Source: Bagarius yarrelli
Taxonomy: Eukaryota > Chordata > Actinopteri > Siluriformes > Sisoridae
Length of the DNA stretch: 64,000 nt
Direction: 5' to 3'
NCBI GenBank assembly: GCA_005784505.1
Contig: VCAZ01000012.1
Location: 1,694,903-1,758,902, forward strand
Every line of letters starts with the position of its first letter. Within the stretch, counting starts at the first letter, position 1. The notes below the pieces were generated by a model, which saw nothing but the letters and a program-made list of their open reading frames with translations, had not been told where the DNA came from and did no database searches. The translations under genes were made by a program, and so were the position numbers. Shown piece by piece: positions 13,093-23,156 of the stretch.

Positions 13093-16000
13093 TCAGCTCA
13101 CCTGGATAGAACTCGGTCCGCCCATCAACCACTTGTGCTTAAAGATTTGCCTAAAATTTGGTCGAGATTCAGGATCTTGAGCCAGGCACCATGATATAAG
13201 ATCACAGCAGTCTGTGTGTGAGACCGAAAAATAAAAGCTAAAATAAATTTAGTTTTTACCCCCCCCCCCTTATTATACAACTCTAAAAGTGATGATTCTG
13301 CGTTTTCTCACCTTCAGACACACCAGAAGGAAAGTGCAGGTGCCCAGTGACTGTTTCTTTTGCTGACTGAAAGGGTAATTTTCCATAAAGCATTTGAAAC
13401 AGGATTACACCCAGAGTCCAAACGGTAGCAGGGCGGCCCATGTACTTCTTGTGTCGGCACCACTCAGGAGGAAAATACCCCGGGGTGCCTAAATATACAA
13501 AAACGAGCCACAACCATCAGCACCATCACAAGACCCTGTCTTTCTACTGCATTCTATTTCTTTTGATCCCATATGGATTACACACCTACCTGGGCTAAAC
13601 GTGTATGGTGTTTCCTTAAACAATTCACCAGAACCAAAGTCTATTAACTTAATTTGCAGGGTCTGGGGGTTAATGAGGATATTCCCAGGCTTGATATCAT
13701 TGTGAAAGACCCCGCGATCACAGCAATGTCGAACAGCCCGAACCACCTGGACCATAATGTCCCGAGCCAGGGGTTCAGGAAGATTACCACTGTAAAGTTT
13801 GCAAAACTCTGTGAGGTTCATGCAGGGACTGGGTTTCTCCAGCATCAACACCATATAACCAGGGATATCAAACCATTCCAGCAGCTCCAGAATGTTTGGA
13901 TCACAAAACGGCTTGGACACCATCTGCATCAATCCCACCTCTACAGGAATGGGAGTGGTCTTTCCAGGCTAAAAGTAGACAAGACACACTCAGCATAGGT
14001 TTAGGGTTGTAATGGGTTCTAATCAATAGACAGTTGGTGGTGCTGGGAATTAAACCCACTATCATTCAGTTAGCAGCCCAACACCTTAACCACTGCACTT
14101 CTGAGTGGTAGGTCAGTGCTTAAAGTGCTGTACCGCTTTTCCACCCGGGCCAGTACTGAAAGCTGGGTGCCCAGATCTTGACCGGCCCCATAACCTTGCT
14201 AGTGTCAAACGGGAAGTGATGGTGTCAGTGAGCGGAGCTTCAACAGACCGCAATTTGAGAGTATTAAATATGTTAAGAGGAAATAGTGGGGGAATGGCAA
14301 CCGTGAAGTTTTATCAATTTGCAGACCAAGTTAAAAAAAAAATAAAAAAATAAAAAAATAGATAGCAAGTGATTTCAGTTGCATGCTGGTGATGTAACGG
14401 GTTTTGCTCCCTGTAAGTACAAACATGCTCCAGCACCAGCTCAGAACCGGTGGAAAAGCAGATTTGACTGCTGATCAAAAGATTGGGTTCAATTCCCAAA
14501 CCACCAACAAATGCCCTAATCATCAACTGTTTAGTTAAAGTAAAAAATATGAAATGAAATAAAGGTCGCTATGAATAAGAACATCTGCCAAATAACAGAA
14601 ATAAAAAATGTTTTAGTAATCAGCCACGGATATATGGCCTAAATTATAGCTTATGGAATCGGAATCTACTAGAACACGGTTGTTATTTGGACTGTAGAGC
14701 GTCTCTGAATCTCAGAACATACTTACAATAACGATCATTTCCTGATATTCATCTCTGATGGCAAATTTAACAGCAACCTGTTGAAGTATTAAAAAAGTGC
14801 ATTAGAAATTCATCACGTAAAAAGACTAATTAACATCAATCATTTAAATAATTAAACAGCTTGCATAAAACCTGTAATAAAGTTTGGTTGTGTGTGTGTG
14901 TGTGTGTGTGTGTGTGGCCTTATAGATACAGATACATATAAGAATGTATATAATATATAATAATTCCACTATTAAGAGATTAAGTTTAATTGTGATTGAT
15001 GGTAATTAGGTTTATATGTGAGTATTTAATATATTACCTCTCTTCCATCTGCTATCCGAACTCCTGTATACACAACACCACCACCTCCGTGTCCCAGCAG
15101 ACCTCCGATGATGTACTGGGAAGTGATCTCCTCTGTTATGTACCGAAACGCTCTGTACTCTCGTTCTCTACTGAAATAGACTGGGATATAAATAACAAAT
15201 AAAACGTCGTTATAGTTTCTCTGAGAATAATACTATAATACTACAATGTTATAATACTATTATACTATAATACTATGTTATAATACTGTAATACTATAAT
15301 TGTATAATACTACAATGTTATAATACTATAATTGTAATAATAATACTATAAATTTATAATACTATAATGTTATAATACTATAATGTTATAATTTATAATA
15401 CTATGGTTATAATATACTATAATATATACTATAATTGTATATAATACTATAATTTATATAATACTATAATGTTATAATACTATATACTATAATACTATGT
15501 TATATAGTACTGTAATACTATAATTGTATAAACTACAATGTTATAATACTATGTAATTGTATAATACTATAATTGTATAATACTTAATAACTGTATAATT
15601 TATATAATATTTTTTTTTTTTTTTTTTTTTTCTTTCTTTTTCTTTTTTTTTTTTTTTACGATAATACCTATAATGTTATAATACTATAATGTCTATAATA
15701 CTATATTTTATAATACTATAATGTTATTAATACTATAATACTATTATGTTATAATACTATAATGTTATAATACTATAATAATATATATATGTTATAATAC
15801 TATGTTATATTACTATAATGATTTTAATGCTTTTTAATGTAGAGCTAGTTTTTTTTATTGTGTGCCGTCTTTCTCTTAATCTCACTTTTTCTATCTCTCC
15901 CGCTCTGACTCTCTCTCTCTATCTTTTTCTGTCTCTCTCTCTTGCTTTCTCTTACTCTCTCATTTTTATCTCTTTTGTTTTTTCCTCTTTTTTCTCATTT

Positions 16001-17175
16001 CTTATCTTTCTCTCTTCCTCACCGTTTCTCCCCTCTTTCTTTTTCTAGCTCTTTCTCTCTATCTTGCTTTCTTTTTCTCTCGCTTTTCTCTTTTTTGTTT
16101 TGTCTCTCTTTTTCTTTCTCTCTGGTTGTTTTTATATCCCGCTTTTATTCTGCCTCTCTCTCTCTGTCACTCTCTCTCTTTCGCTTTTACTCTCTCTCTT
16201 TTCCTTACGCTCTGGAGTGTTGGCCACTTTCAGATGATGTGGCATCTCAGCGTGCTCCTCTCGTTCAGCACAGCAATTTAGAAGATCTCTTTCTTTTTTG
16301 TGCATCAGACGAAGGTTTAACAGCCACTCGGGTTTATTTCCTTTTCCTTTATTCAATTTTTCTGACAGCTATAAAAGAAAAAAAACCTACAGTGAAAAGA
16401 ATCCTTTACAGTTTATTCTAGTATTTACCAAAGATAAATCAGTGTCTATAAAATACCCGTATGAGCTGGTCCAACAAGGTGATCGGGATTCTGGCTGTGA
16501 AGGTGGTGACTGCACTTGCGATGGTTTTACAATAATCGAGAGCTTGATTGGGAAGTCCAAACTCGAATAGCTTGTATGCATACAAAATCTTGAACTCCTA
16601 AGACACATAGAGTCGTTTATTCTGAGAGCAATCGATTAATTGAACATTCATTTATTTATTTATTCATCTTCTATCCGCTAAGTCCCTAATTCGGGGTCAC
16701 AGGGATCTGCTGGAGTCTATCCTAGCCATCTCTGAAAGGGCGAAAGACAGGAGGAGGACACCCTGGACAGGTCACCAGTCCATCACAGGGCCACACACAC
16801 ACTCACACTCACCCCTATGGGTAATTTAGAATCAATAACGTACATGTTTTTGGACTGTAGGAGGAAACCGGAGAACCCGGAGTAAACCCACGCAAACACA
16901 GGGAGAACATGCAAACTCCACACAGAAAGACCCCTGCCCCGGGACCTTCTTACCCACCATGCTGCCCTTGATTAAACATGACAAGAAAAATACAAAGGGA
17001 GTCATACTGACCTGGAAATTTGGCCGGGTGCCCTTAGACACCAGGCTTAATACATATTCATAAACCTCTGTACGCTCGACGGCTTCCTTCAGAGCAAATA
17101 TTTTATGAGGCAAACTGAAGTCAAAAACAATTGTATGTTAGTTATAAGGAAAAATCATCAGACACATGCACACAG

Positions 17176-17214
<39 letters not shown>

Positions 17215-17950
17215 TACTGTACACAAAATACCTCTTGCATCCGATGAGACCAAAGTCTGGTTTCTTGAATGCCACCACGTAACAGAGATGTGCTGCAAAA
17301 GTCTGTCCTTTTGTGGCTGTAGATAGCAGATAAAGCATGTGTGAGTATTTAATAATGTTAATAAAGAAAAAAATACTGTTACTGTGAGGCTTTTCCATAC
17401 CTAAATCATCTCCCATATCGATTATTGCTTTAATGAGCTCATCGTCTGGCATGACAGCACATAAAAGCGCTGCCAGAGAGAGCCACCAGTCCTGTTTTAG
17501 ACCTTTATGAGGCTGCAGAAAATAAAAGCGCGTTAATGGCAAATTTAGATAAAAAATTTACGACATCAACACTATATACTTCCATACGTGTTAACCCTAG
17601 GATACCTTATTTCGAAGACATCTATGACTCCTGAAGAGGATTGTAGCAACTTGTGACATCATTGCCTTCTGGAAAACAAATATTGTGTCAAATTCATTTG
17701 AAACATTTTCTTGTTTTTTTTTTGTTTGTTTGTTTGTTTTATTTATTTTTTTTTTAACATTTAAAAAAATCACTATTATGGGACATCATAAAATTTCAAT
17801 CACACTCACTCCATTTTCTTCACAGAACAATTCCATAATTTTCCAGAACAAATAAGGCTCCGGTTCATCAGCATGGAGCGAACACTCCTCAGATTTCCTC
17901 TGGATAAACAGAATTAAGTCATTCTTGTGCATCTCACTGCTGTAACACAT
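13093..17950 (-). CDS. Predicted Sec16-domain / PIM-type kinase chimera
   Basis: Twelve exons read from an ATG at 17950 to TGA at 13093 with matching phases and GT-AG sites, 558 codons in all. Sec16-like exons: 17810-17950, 17606-17668, 17401-17512, 17232-17316, 17012-17114, 16457-16597, 16209-16368. Kinase exons: 15038-15180, 14727-14777, 13590-13968, 13312-13488, 13093-13211. Residues 1 to about 268 resemble the C-terminal part of the Sec16 central (ACE1, ER-exit-site) domain, with motifs such as VERTEVYEYVLSL and LPNQALDYCKTIA. The rest is a PIM-family kinase: Gly-loop LLGHGGGGVV, Lys in VAVKFA, the PIM hinge proline (LEKPSP), HNDIKPGN (Asn replaces the HRD Arg), DFGSG, PPEW, and ATVWTLG as in PIMs. 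An in-frame TAA lies just 5' of the ATG, but an upstream exon spliced near 17939 is possible. It could instead be two adjacent gene fragments. I infer a soluble protein, perhaps at ER exit sites. No cDNA supports the join here. Confidence 0.68.
14030..14240. mobile_element. Two abutting degenerate SINE pieces, opposite orientations
   Basis: 14037-14100 looks like a reversed SINE head (GGTGCTGGGAATTAAACCC...CACCTTAACCACTGC). It is followed by a forward-looking head at 14105. Both lie in the intron between the second and third kinase exons. Confidence 0.45.
14440..14615 (+). mobile_element. Degenerate tRNA-derived SINE in kinase intron
   Basis: It has a GGGTTCAATTCCCAAACCACC internal promoter-like box, and its tail near 14565-14595 resembles CTCTGAATAAGAACATCTGCC. 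Confidence 0.55.
14887..14917 (+). repeat. (GT)n microsatellite
   Basis: A pure GT run of about 30 bp in the first kinase-side intron. Confidence 0.95.
15225..15830. repeat. AT-rich minisatellite, about 16-bp unit, with internal poly(T)
   Basis: Units like TATAATACTATAATGT recur for about 600 bp, interrupted at about 15608-15657 by a T run with scattered C. The array fills much of the intron that joins the Sec16-like exons to the kinase exons. Confidence 0.92.
15835..16205 (+). repeat. CT-rich polypyrimidine tract
   Basis: About 370 bp of nearly pure pyrimidine on the plus strand (purine on the transcribed strand) lies just after the donor of the last Sec16-like exon. The Ser/Leu/Phe-rich ORFs here are artefacts. 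Confidence 0.9.
16651..16985 (-). mobile_element. V-SINE/DANA-like SINE in the chimera's intron
   Basis: Reverse orientation. GGGGTCACAGGGATCTGC at 16694, AGGAGGAAACCGGAGAACCC near 16860 and CATGCAAACTCCACACAG near 16910 give the family order. The tRNA-like head is partly deleted. Confidence 0.8.
17176..17212 (+). repeat. (CA)n microsatellite
   Basis: About 36 bp of CA in the 117-bp intron between Sec16-like exons, so it makes up a third of that intron. Confidence 0.95.
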
Positions 17951-17959
17951 ATAAAAACT

Positions 17960-18730
17960 GATTTAACGCCTAATGATAAGGAGCCATTCGACATTATCGA
18001 GAGTTTAAAAAAAATGTGGACGAAATATTTTTGTCATTTGATGTCATAATGTAAGGGGCCTGCAATAGCGCGGTTTAACCAGTGTGGCGCTGTCGAGTAA
18101 GACTGTTAACCAGTGAACATGCAGAAGAAGACGTCACGTGTGAAAACATGTTTAAGTGCAAAAGAAGTCAAACCAGTACATTTATTTATTTATTTATTTA
18201 TTTTAACGAGGAGCAAAATCTACTAAATTTAATATTTATTAAATCAAATATCTTAATTATTAATTAAAAAGCATCTGCTCATAACGCTGTGGATGTTAGC
18301 AGCAGCTCTGCAGTCAGTAATGTTCAGTCACATGACTGATTTAGATTTAAAGCTTTTAAGCATCTTTATGAAATATTTTCTTCTATAATTCACAGCTTAT
18401 TAGTGTGAGCTAACTAATAAAATATACAAGTTATACATATTCACACTAATATTACTGCAACAATATCAACAACTTAAATCAATATTATTTAGTTTGTTAG
18501 TGATTTAATTATGTATTTATTTATTTGTTGCATTCACTGCGTATAAATAATGTTAATCTAATTTGTTAATATTGAAGTGATTTCCTTGTTTTATTAGTAT
18601 AAATATGTCCATCTTGTATATATTAATTCGTTGCAAAAGCTAAAAATTGCATTAAAAATATTATTAGCATTTTTGATAGCTGAAGTGAATTCCTTGTTTC
18701 ATTTATCAGTTACAATAGGCATAAACTAAT
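17960..18730. other. Upstream of the chimera; no exon recognised
   Basis: AT-rich with a (TTTA)n run at 18176-18203. No clear Sec16 N-terminal exon, TATA box or CpG-rich start was found. If the gene has an upstream non-coding exon, it cannot be placed from sequence alone. Confidence 0.4.
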
Positions 18731-19078
18731 TTATTCATTCATCTTCTATAACCGCTTATTCCCTAATTCGGGGTCACAGGGATCTGCTGGAGGGAGTCTA
18801 TCCCAGCCATCTCTGAAAGTCCGAAATACAGAAGAGGGACACCCTGAACAGATCGCCAGTCCATCACAGGGTCACACACACACGGGCAATTTAGAATCAC
18901 TAATCAACTGAACAGACATGTTTTTGGACTGTGGGAGGAAACCGGAGAACCCGAAGTAAACCCACGCAAGCACAGGGAGAACATGCAAACTCCACACAGA
19001 ACGTCCCCTGCAGGGGAATCGAACCTGGGACCTTCTTACTGTGAGGCAGCAGTGCTAACCACTAAGCCACCGTGCTTA
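18731..19078 (-). mobile_element. V-SINE/DANA-like SINE, full length
   Basis: Reverse orientation and complete from the TTCATTCATCTTCT 3' end to the head near GCTAACCACTAAGCC. It is the best-preserved copy of this family in the window. Confidence 0.85.
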
Positions 19079-19317
19079 AACAAATTGCATAAGCTAAAAT
19101 GATTGACAGTTAATTGATTTATTGTTCGGATAATTATTGATTATTCGTCTATTAAAATATTAGCTTATTGCGGTTCTGTAACGATGTGATTAAAAGGGTT
19201 CCTGTTGAAACAGCCGGTATGTTTATTAAGTGTTCGGGAATTACACGAGCAAGTGGAGGAAAAATTCTCACCAAATCAGTCATCCAGGGAAAAATAGATT
19301 CTGTCCATCAAACAAGT

Positions 19318-19492
19318 GTTCATTATAAACATTTACAGCATTTGGCACATGCCCTTCTGACTTTTATCTCATTTACACAACTAGGGGCTGCTCAGGGGTC
19401 CAGTAGTGGTGGCTTTGTGGAGCTGGGAATTGAACCCACAATCTTCAGGTTGGCAGTCCAACACCTAAACCATGAGCCACCACTTCCCAGTT
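19318..19492 (-). mobile_element. tRNA-derived SINE, reversed
   Basis: The ACATTTACAGCATTTGGC tail comes first, then GCTCAGGGGTCCAG, then GGGAATTGAACCC and the ACCATGAGCCACCACTTCC head. Confidence 0.75.
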
Positions 19493-19497
19493 TGGCC

Positions 19498-19545
19498 TCT
19501 TCTTCTTCTTCTTCTTCATCATCATCATCATCACCACCATCCAGG
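19498..19545 (+). repeat. (CTT)n/(CAT)n microsatellite
   Basis: A trinucleotide run abutting the SINE head. Confidence 0.9.
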
Positions 19546-20540
19546 AGTGTCTTTTAAAATTCAGAAAACCATTCCTTGGAATGCCACTGCTGAGTGTTGT
19601 ACTGGTTATATCACTGGGGTTGTAACAGATCTTTACAAAGTTTGTTTTCTTAGAGATGCACAGACTTAATGAAGAGACAGAAATATTATTTATATTTTTG
19701 CATTTGTTGTAACAGCAGTTGGTTTTTTTTTTGCACTCTGTTTTTCTAAAAACCAGAAAGTGATAGTTCAGTGGTGTTGGATTTAAAAAATGAGATAAAT
19801 ATAAAACATTCTGAAAAGGATGTCTGCCAAATACCAGAAATGTAAATATATATAACAATGATTTACATATCAGGAAATCCGCCAAATGTTTATACAAACA
19901 AATAGGATTACAAAAAACATTATAACATCATTTCAATGCATATCAATATTTTATGAATAACTTCATAAAACAAAAGTATTTCAAATCTATGAAAAATTAA
20001 ACATTTTTTTTTTACAAATCTTATAATTCTACCCAAAGTCATGACCCTCTTCCCTCCTTCACTTCTGCTATAGTTTGATGTAACATGCCTGTCTGTCTGT
20101 CTGTCTGTGACAAATGATTCAGTAGGTGTTTTTATACTCTTCAGTCTCCTGCTCACCGACGAATCAGGGGCCGACTGTATTGAGACGATAATTTGCATAC
20201 TACTACTATAACTGCACAACGTTCTCCAACATTTGCATACTAATTGTAAAAAATGCATAGAAAACATTTTGTATTTAATTAAATTTGCAATGAATAAATT
20301 ACAAAAGAAAGCAAAAAAAAAATTGCACTGCTCGGGTGGACACTAAACTCAGCGTCACACTCAGTAAAACACTTGTAAATGTTAAATAGTGATAAATTAA
20401 TAAAACATTTCAAGTAAGTTTAAATTTAAAGTCTAATTTAAAGAGTAACAACAAAGATTTTGGGGGTTATTATAAAGTTTAAAAACTGATTTTCTTTACC
20501 AAAATTGTAAAAAAAAGTCTATCATATACATACATATATA

Positions 20541-20548
<8 letters not shown>

Positions 20549-20572
<24 letters not shown>
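20549..20572 (+). repeat. (CA)n microsatellite within TATA-rich text
   Basis: A CA run flanked by ATATAC repeats, just left of the palindrome at 20601-20720. Confidence 0.9.
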
Positions 20573-20580
<8 letters not shown>

Positions 20581-20600
20581 TTTATATATATACACATTAC

Positions 20601-20720
20601 CTAACCCCTACATTGTGTAGGTAGGTACCTTTTTTCCCCTACATTGTATATATGTATATATAATATACACTGTAGGGGTAAAAAGGTACCTACCTACCCC
20701 TACTCATTGTAGGGGTAACG
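20601..20720. repeat. Long imperfect palindrome
   Basis: The left arm reads CCCCTACATTG, GTAGGTAGGTACCTTTTTT, CCCCTACA. The right arm carries their complements in mirror order (TGTAGGGG, AAAAAGGTACCTACCTAC, CATTGTAGGGG). The arms are about 50 bp with a short AT-rich centre near 20652-20660. It may be a foldback element remnant. No transposase is nearby. Confidence 0.75.
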
Positions 20721-21400
20721 CTGCTCTGAAACAATGGTTATCTGTTTAAATCATGTTACAAATAAAACTGAATTATTCAATAAAACTGTACTAAACTATA
20801 GAAGCCCATTCCTGCCTCAGTTTACAAGAAAACAGACATAGTGAAAATAACCTTTAGGCCTAATAACCTTTAAGACTTTTCTGTTTCGTCTTTTTTTGCC
20901 AAACCTAATTTTCTTTGTTAAATTTGTTCCATCATTAAGCTGCATATGAATACAAACATATTGGTAAAAATTGGAAATCCAGATGTAAAAAACATCTTTA
21001 ACAGACTGTAACTTTTCTATCTACAACATAATGTCATGCTTTAAACCCATTTCTCCAGGGAAGTTACAGCACCACAGCCTAAAGTAACCCAAAGTCTCAT
21101 ATTAAACTGTTTGCTGCTTTTATTAAAGCAGATTATTGACTGTATATACAAGTTTTTTTTAGGATTTTTTTAAAGAAATATATAAAATCAATAAGTTTAG
21201 AACTGCAAAAGCGTAAAAACCGGTTTATTATTGTTCTGACAAAGAGCCATGAAAGATGTTCCATCAGCAACACAATAAAGTCTACAATCAAACTTTGGCT
21301 TCACCAAATCAGATCAGTTAAATAAATCAAACTTAAAATAATAATAAGAGAAAAAAATCATTATAAACATTTCCCACATTCTTTCTCTTCAGTCTTCACC
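20720..21400. other. Region downstream of UNC50; nothing recognised
   Basis: AT-rich sequence with A and T runs. No gene, exon or known repeat was identified. Confidence 0.4.
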
Positions 21401-21409
21401 TACAAACAG

Positions 21410-21415
21410 TTTATT
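21410..21415 (-). terminator. Likely UNC50 poly(A) signal
   Basis: AATAAA on the minus strand, about 105 bases after the stop codon at 21521. Confidence 0.45.
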
Positions 21416-21520
21416 TACAAAGTTTACAAAAGTCCAGGAAGTGACGGTGAGAATGTGTGAGTCTCTGAGAGTAAACGAGTCCACACTGAAAGTGCTGTAA
21501 AGTGTGTGTGTGTGTGTCCG

Positions 21521-22054
21521 CTACTGCACTCTGTACTTATAGAACCAGCAGAGACCTTTAGTGAAGTTCCAGCCCAGTGTGACGGAGAGGACGTAGAGGA
21601 GCGCCAGCAGAGCGAACGGGTAGAGCAGGACCACCGTGTTCTTTAGGAAGGGGAGAGCTGAAACAAATACACAGACAGAGAGTGTGTGAGAAAGAGAGAC
21701 AGAGAGAGAGAAAGAGAGAGCGAGAGAGAGTGTGGAAGAGAGAAAGAGAGTGTGTGTGTGTGTGTGTAAGAGAGATAGAGAGAACGAGAAACAGACAGGG
21801 AGAGTGTAAGAAAGAACGAGGGCGAGAGGACAGAAAGAGACACAGAGAGAGAGTGTTTGAGAGAGATAGAGTGAGTGTGTGTGGTGGGAGAAAGAGAGAG
21901 AGAGACACAGAGAGAGTGTGTGAGAGAATGAGAGAGAGAGAGAGAGAGACACAGAGAGAGAGTGTTTGAGAGAGAGAACAAGAGATACACAGGGAGAGTG
22001 AAAAAGAACAAGGGTGACAGGACAGAGAGAGAGAGATAGAGAGAGAGAGAGAGT

Positions 22055-22101
<47 letters not shown>

Positions 22102-23106
22102 ACACACAGAAAGACAGAAATAGAGTGACCCTAGGTAAAAATTGCATGTGCATAAAATGAATGTCACAATATTAAATAAAACTTCAAATATCATCATCAT
22201 AAATTTGTTACAAGATAAAAAAAATAAAAAAAAAACACACACACACACACACACACACACATCTGCTTTAATCCAGGCTGGATACCACTTACCGCTGTAG
22301 CCCAGGAATGTGATGTAAATGTAATAGCCAATAGCGATCAGCCACAAGGTGTTGCCCACAAAATACCCCACGAACCAGTCAGAGTTGATCACCACAATGT
22401 CTGTAACACACACCAACAAATCAGTCACATGGGATGACTTTTATCTAAAAAAAGAAAAACACATGCATTACAGCGCCCTCTACAGTTCACTCTGTAACGA
22501 TGGTAGGAATAAATACTTCAGTTCCTTGCCGACTTATGAAACATACAAAAAAAAATACTAAAACGTACTAAAAAGTTTATTTTACACACAGGAACTAGAT
22601 TTTTTTGATTTGTTCTAGCTCATCATTTGCTTTAGTCTGAGTATTTCTTCTTATTTATTAATGCTTATTGGACATGTACAGAGGAGGGATAGTGAATATA
22701 TTGGTAGGAGGATGTTAGAAATGAAGCTACAAGGCAGAAGGTAAAGAGGAAGAGCAGAGAGGAGGTATACGGATGTGATAAACGAGGACATGAAGTTAGT
22801 GTGTGTGAGTGAAGAGGATGTAGAGAATAGGGGTAGATGAGACCAGCTATGTTTTATGGTTTAGAGACCTTATAGAATTATAGCTACAGCTCAGTGATAG
22901 TGTGTGTTAATGGAATCGTCTGGAGAAGTGTGTACTGTGTAACAAGGACTCACGGTTGATGAAGAACAGCTGAAGGAAGTGTAAGATGACCAGCAGAGGG
23001 TAGAAGGCATTTAGATGCACATCGAAGGCGTAGCCCCATTCCACATCGTAATCCCTAACGGGATGCTTTATCAGGTATTTATTACTGATAATCCTACACA
23101 CACACA

Positions 23107-23156
<50 letters not shown>

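Larger units (their letters stand above)
13312..15180 (-). other. PIM-family protein kinase domain (part of the chimera)
   Basis: The kinase lobe is about 290 residues, the usual PIM length. The order is Gly-rich loop, VAVK lysine, a helix-C Glu candidate in VEVGLMQ, hinge LEKPSP, catalytic HND, Asn in PGNIL, DFG, and a PIM-like activation segment (GELFKETPYT, then GTPGYFPPEW). PIM kinases are constitutively active Ser/Thr kinases without an activation-loop phosphorylation requirement. With HND instead of HRD this member is a non-RD type. All residues needed for phosphotransfer are present, so activity is plausible. Confidence 0.85.
16209..17950 (-). other. Sec16 central-domain-like segment (part of the chimera)
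   Basis: Sec16 family likeness is clearest in exons 17401-17512 (DWWLSLAALLC, IIDMGDDL), 17232-17316 (AAHLCYVVA, FGLIGC), 17012-17114 and 16457-16597. Exon 16209-16368 contains PEWLLNL, resembling the helix after the Sec16 central domain. Between exons 17606-17668 and 17401-17512 about 90-100 residues normally present in Sec16 are missing, and the 93-bp intron leaves no room for them. The N-terminal and C-terminal disordered regions of Sec16 are also absent. Confidence 0.75.

Noticed and set aside
13654..13998. Plus-strand ORF of 114 aa
   Set aside because: It is antisense to the kinase exon 13590-13968, which has clear family motifs on the minus strand.
19920..20267. Possible upstream exon of the Sec16-like gene on the minus strand
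   Set aside because: The segment has a Ser-rich coding look (DSSVSRRLKSIKTPTES) but no supported splice sites and a CTGT repeat inside. I could not connect it to the gene.
21521..22428. Ser/Leu-rich ORFs of up to 261 aa
   Set aside because: They read through the (GA)n intron repeat of UNC50. Only the ends overlap genuine UNC50 exons, in their proper frame.
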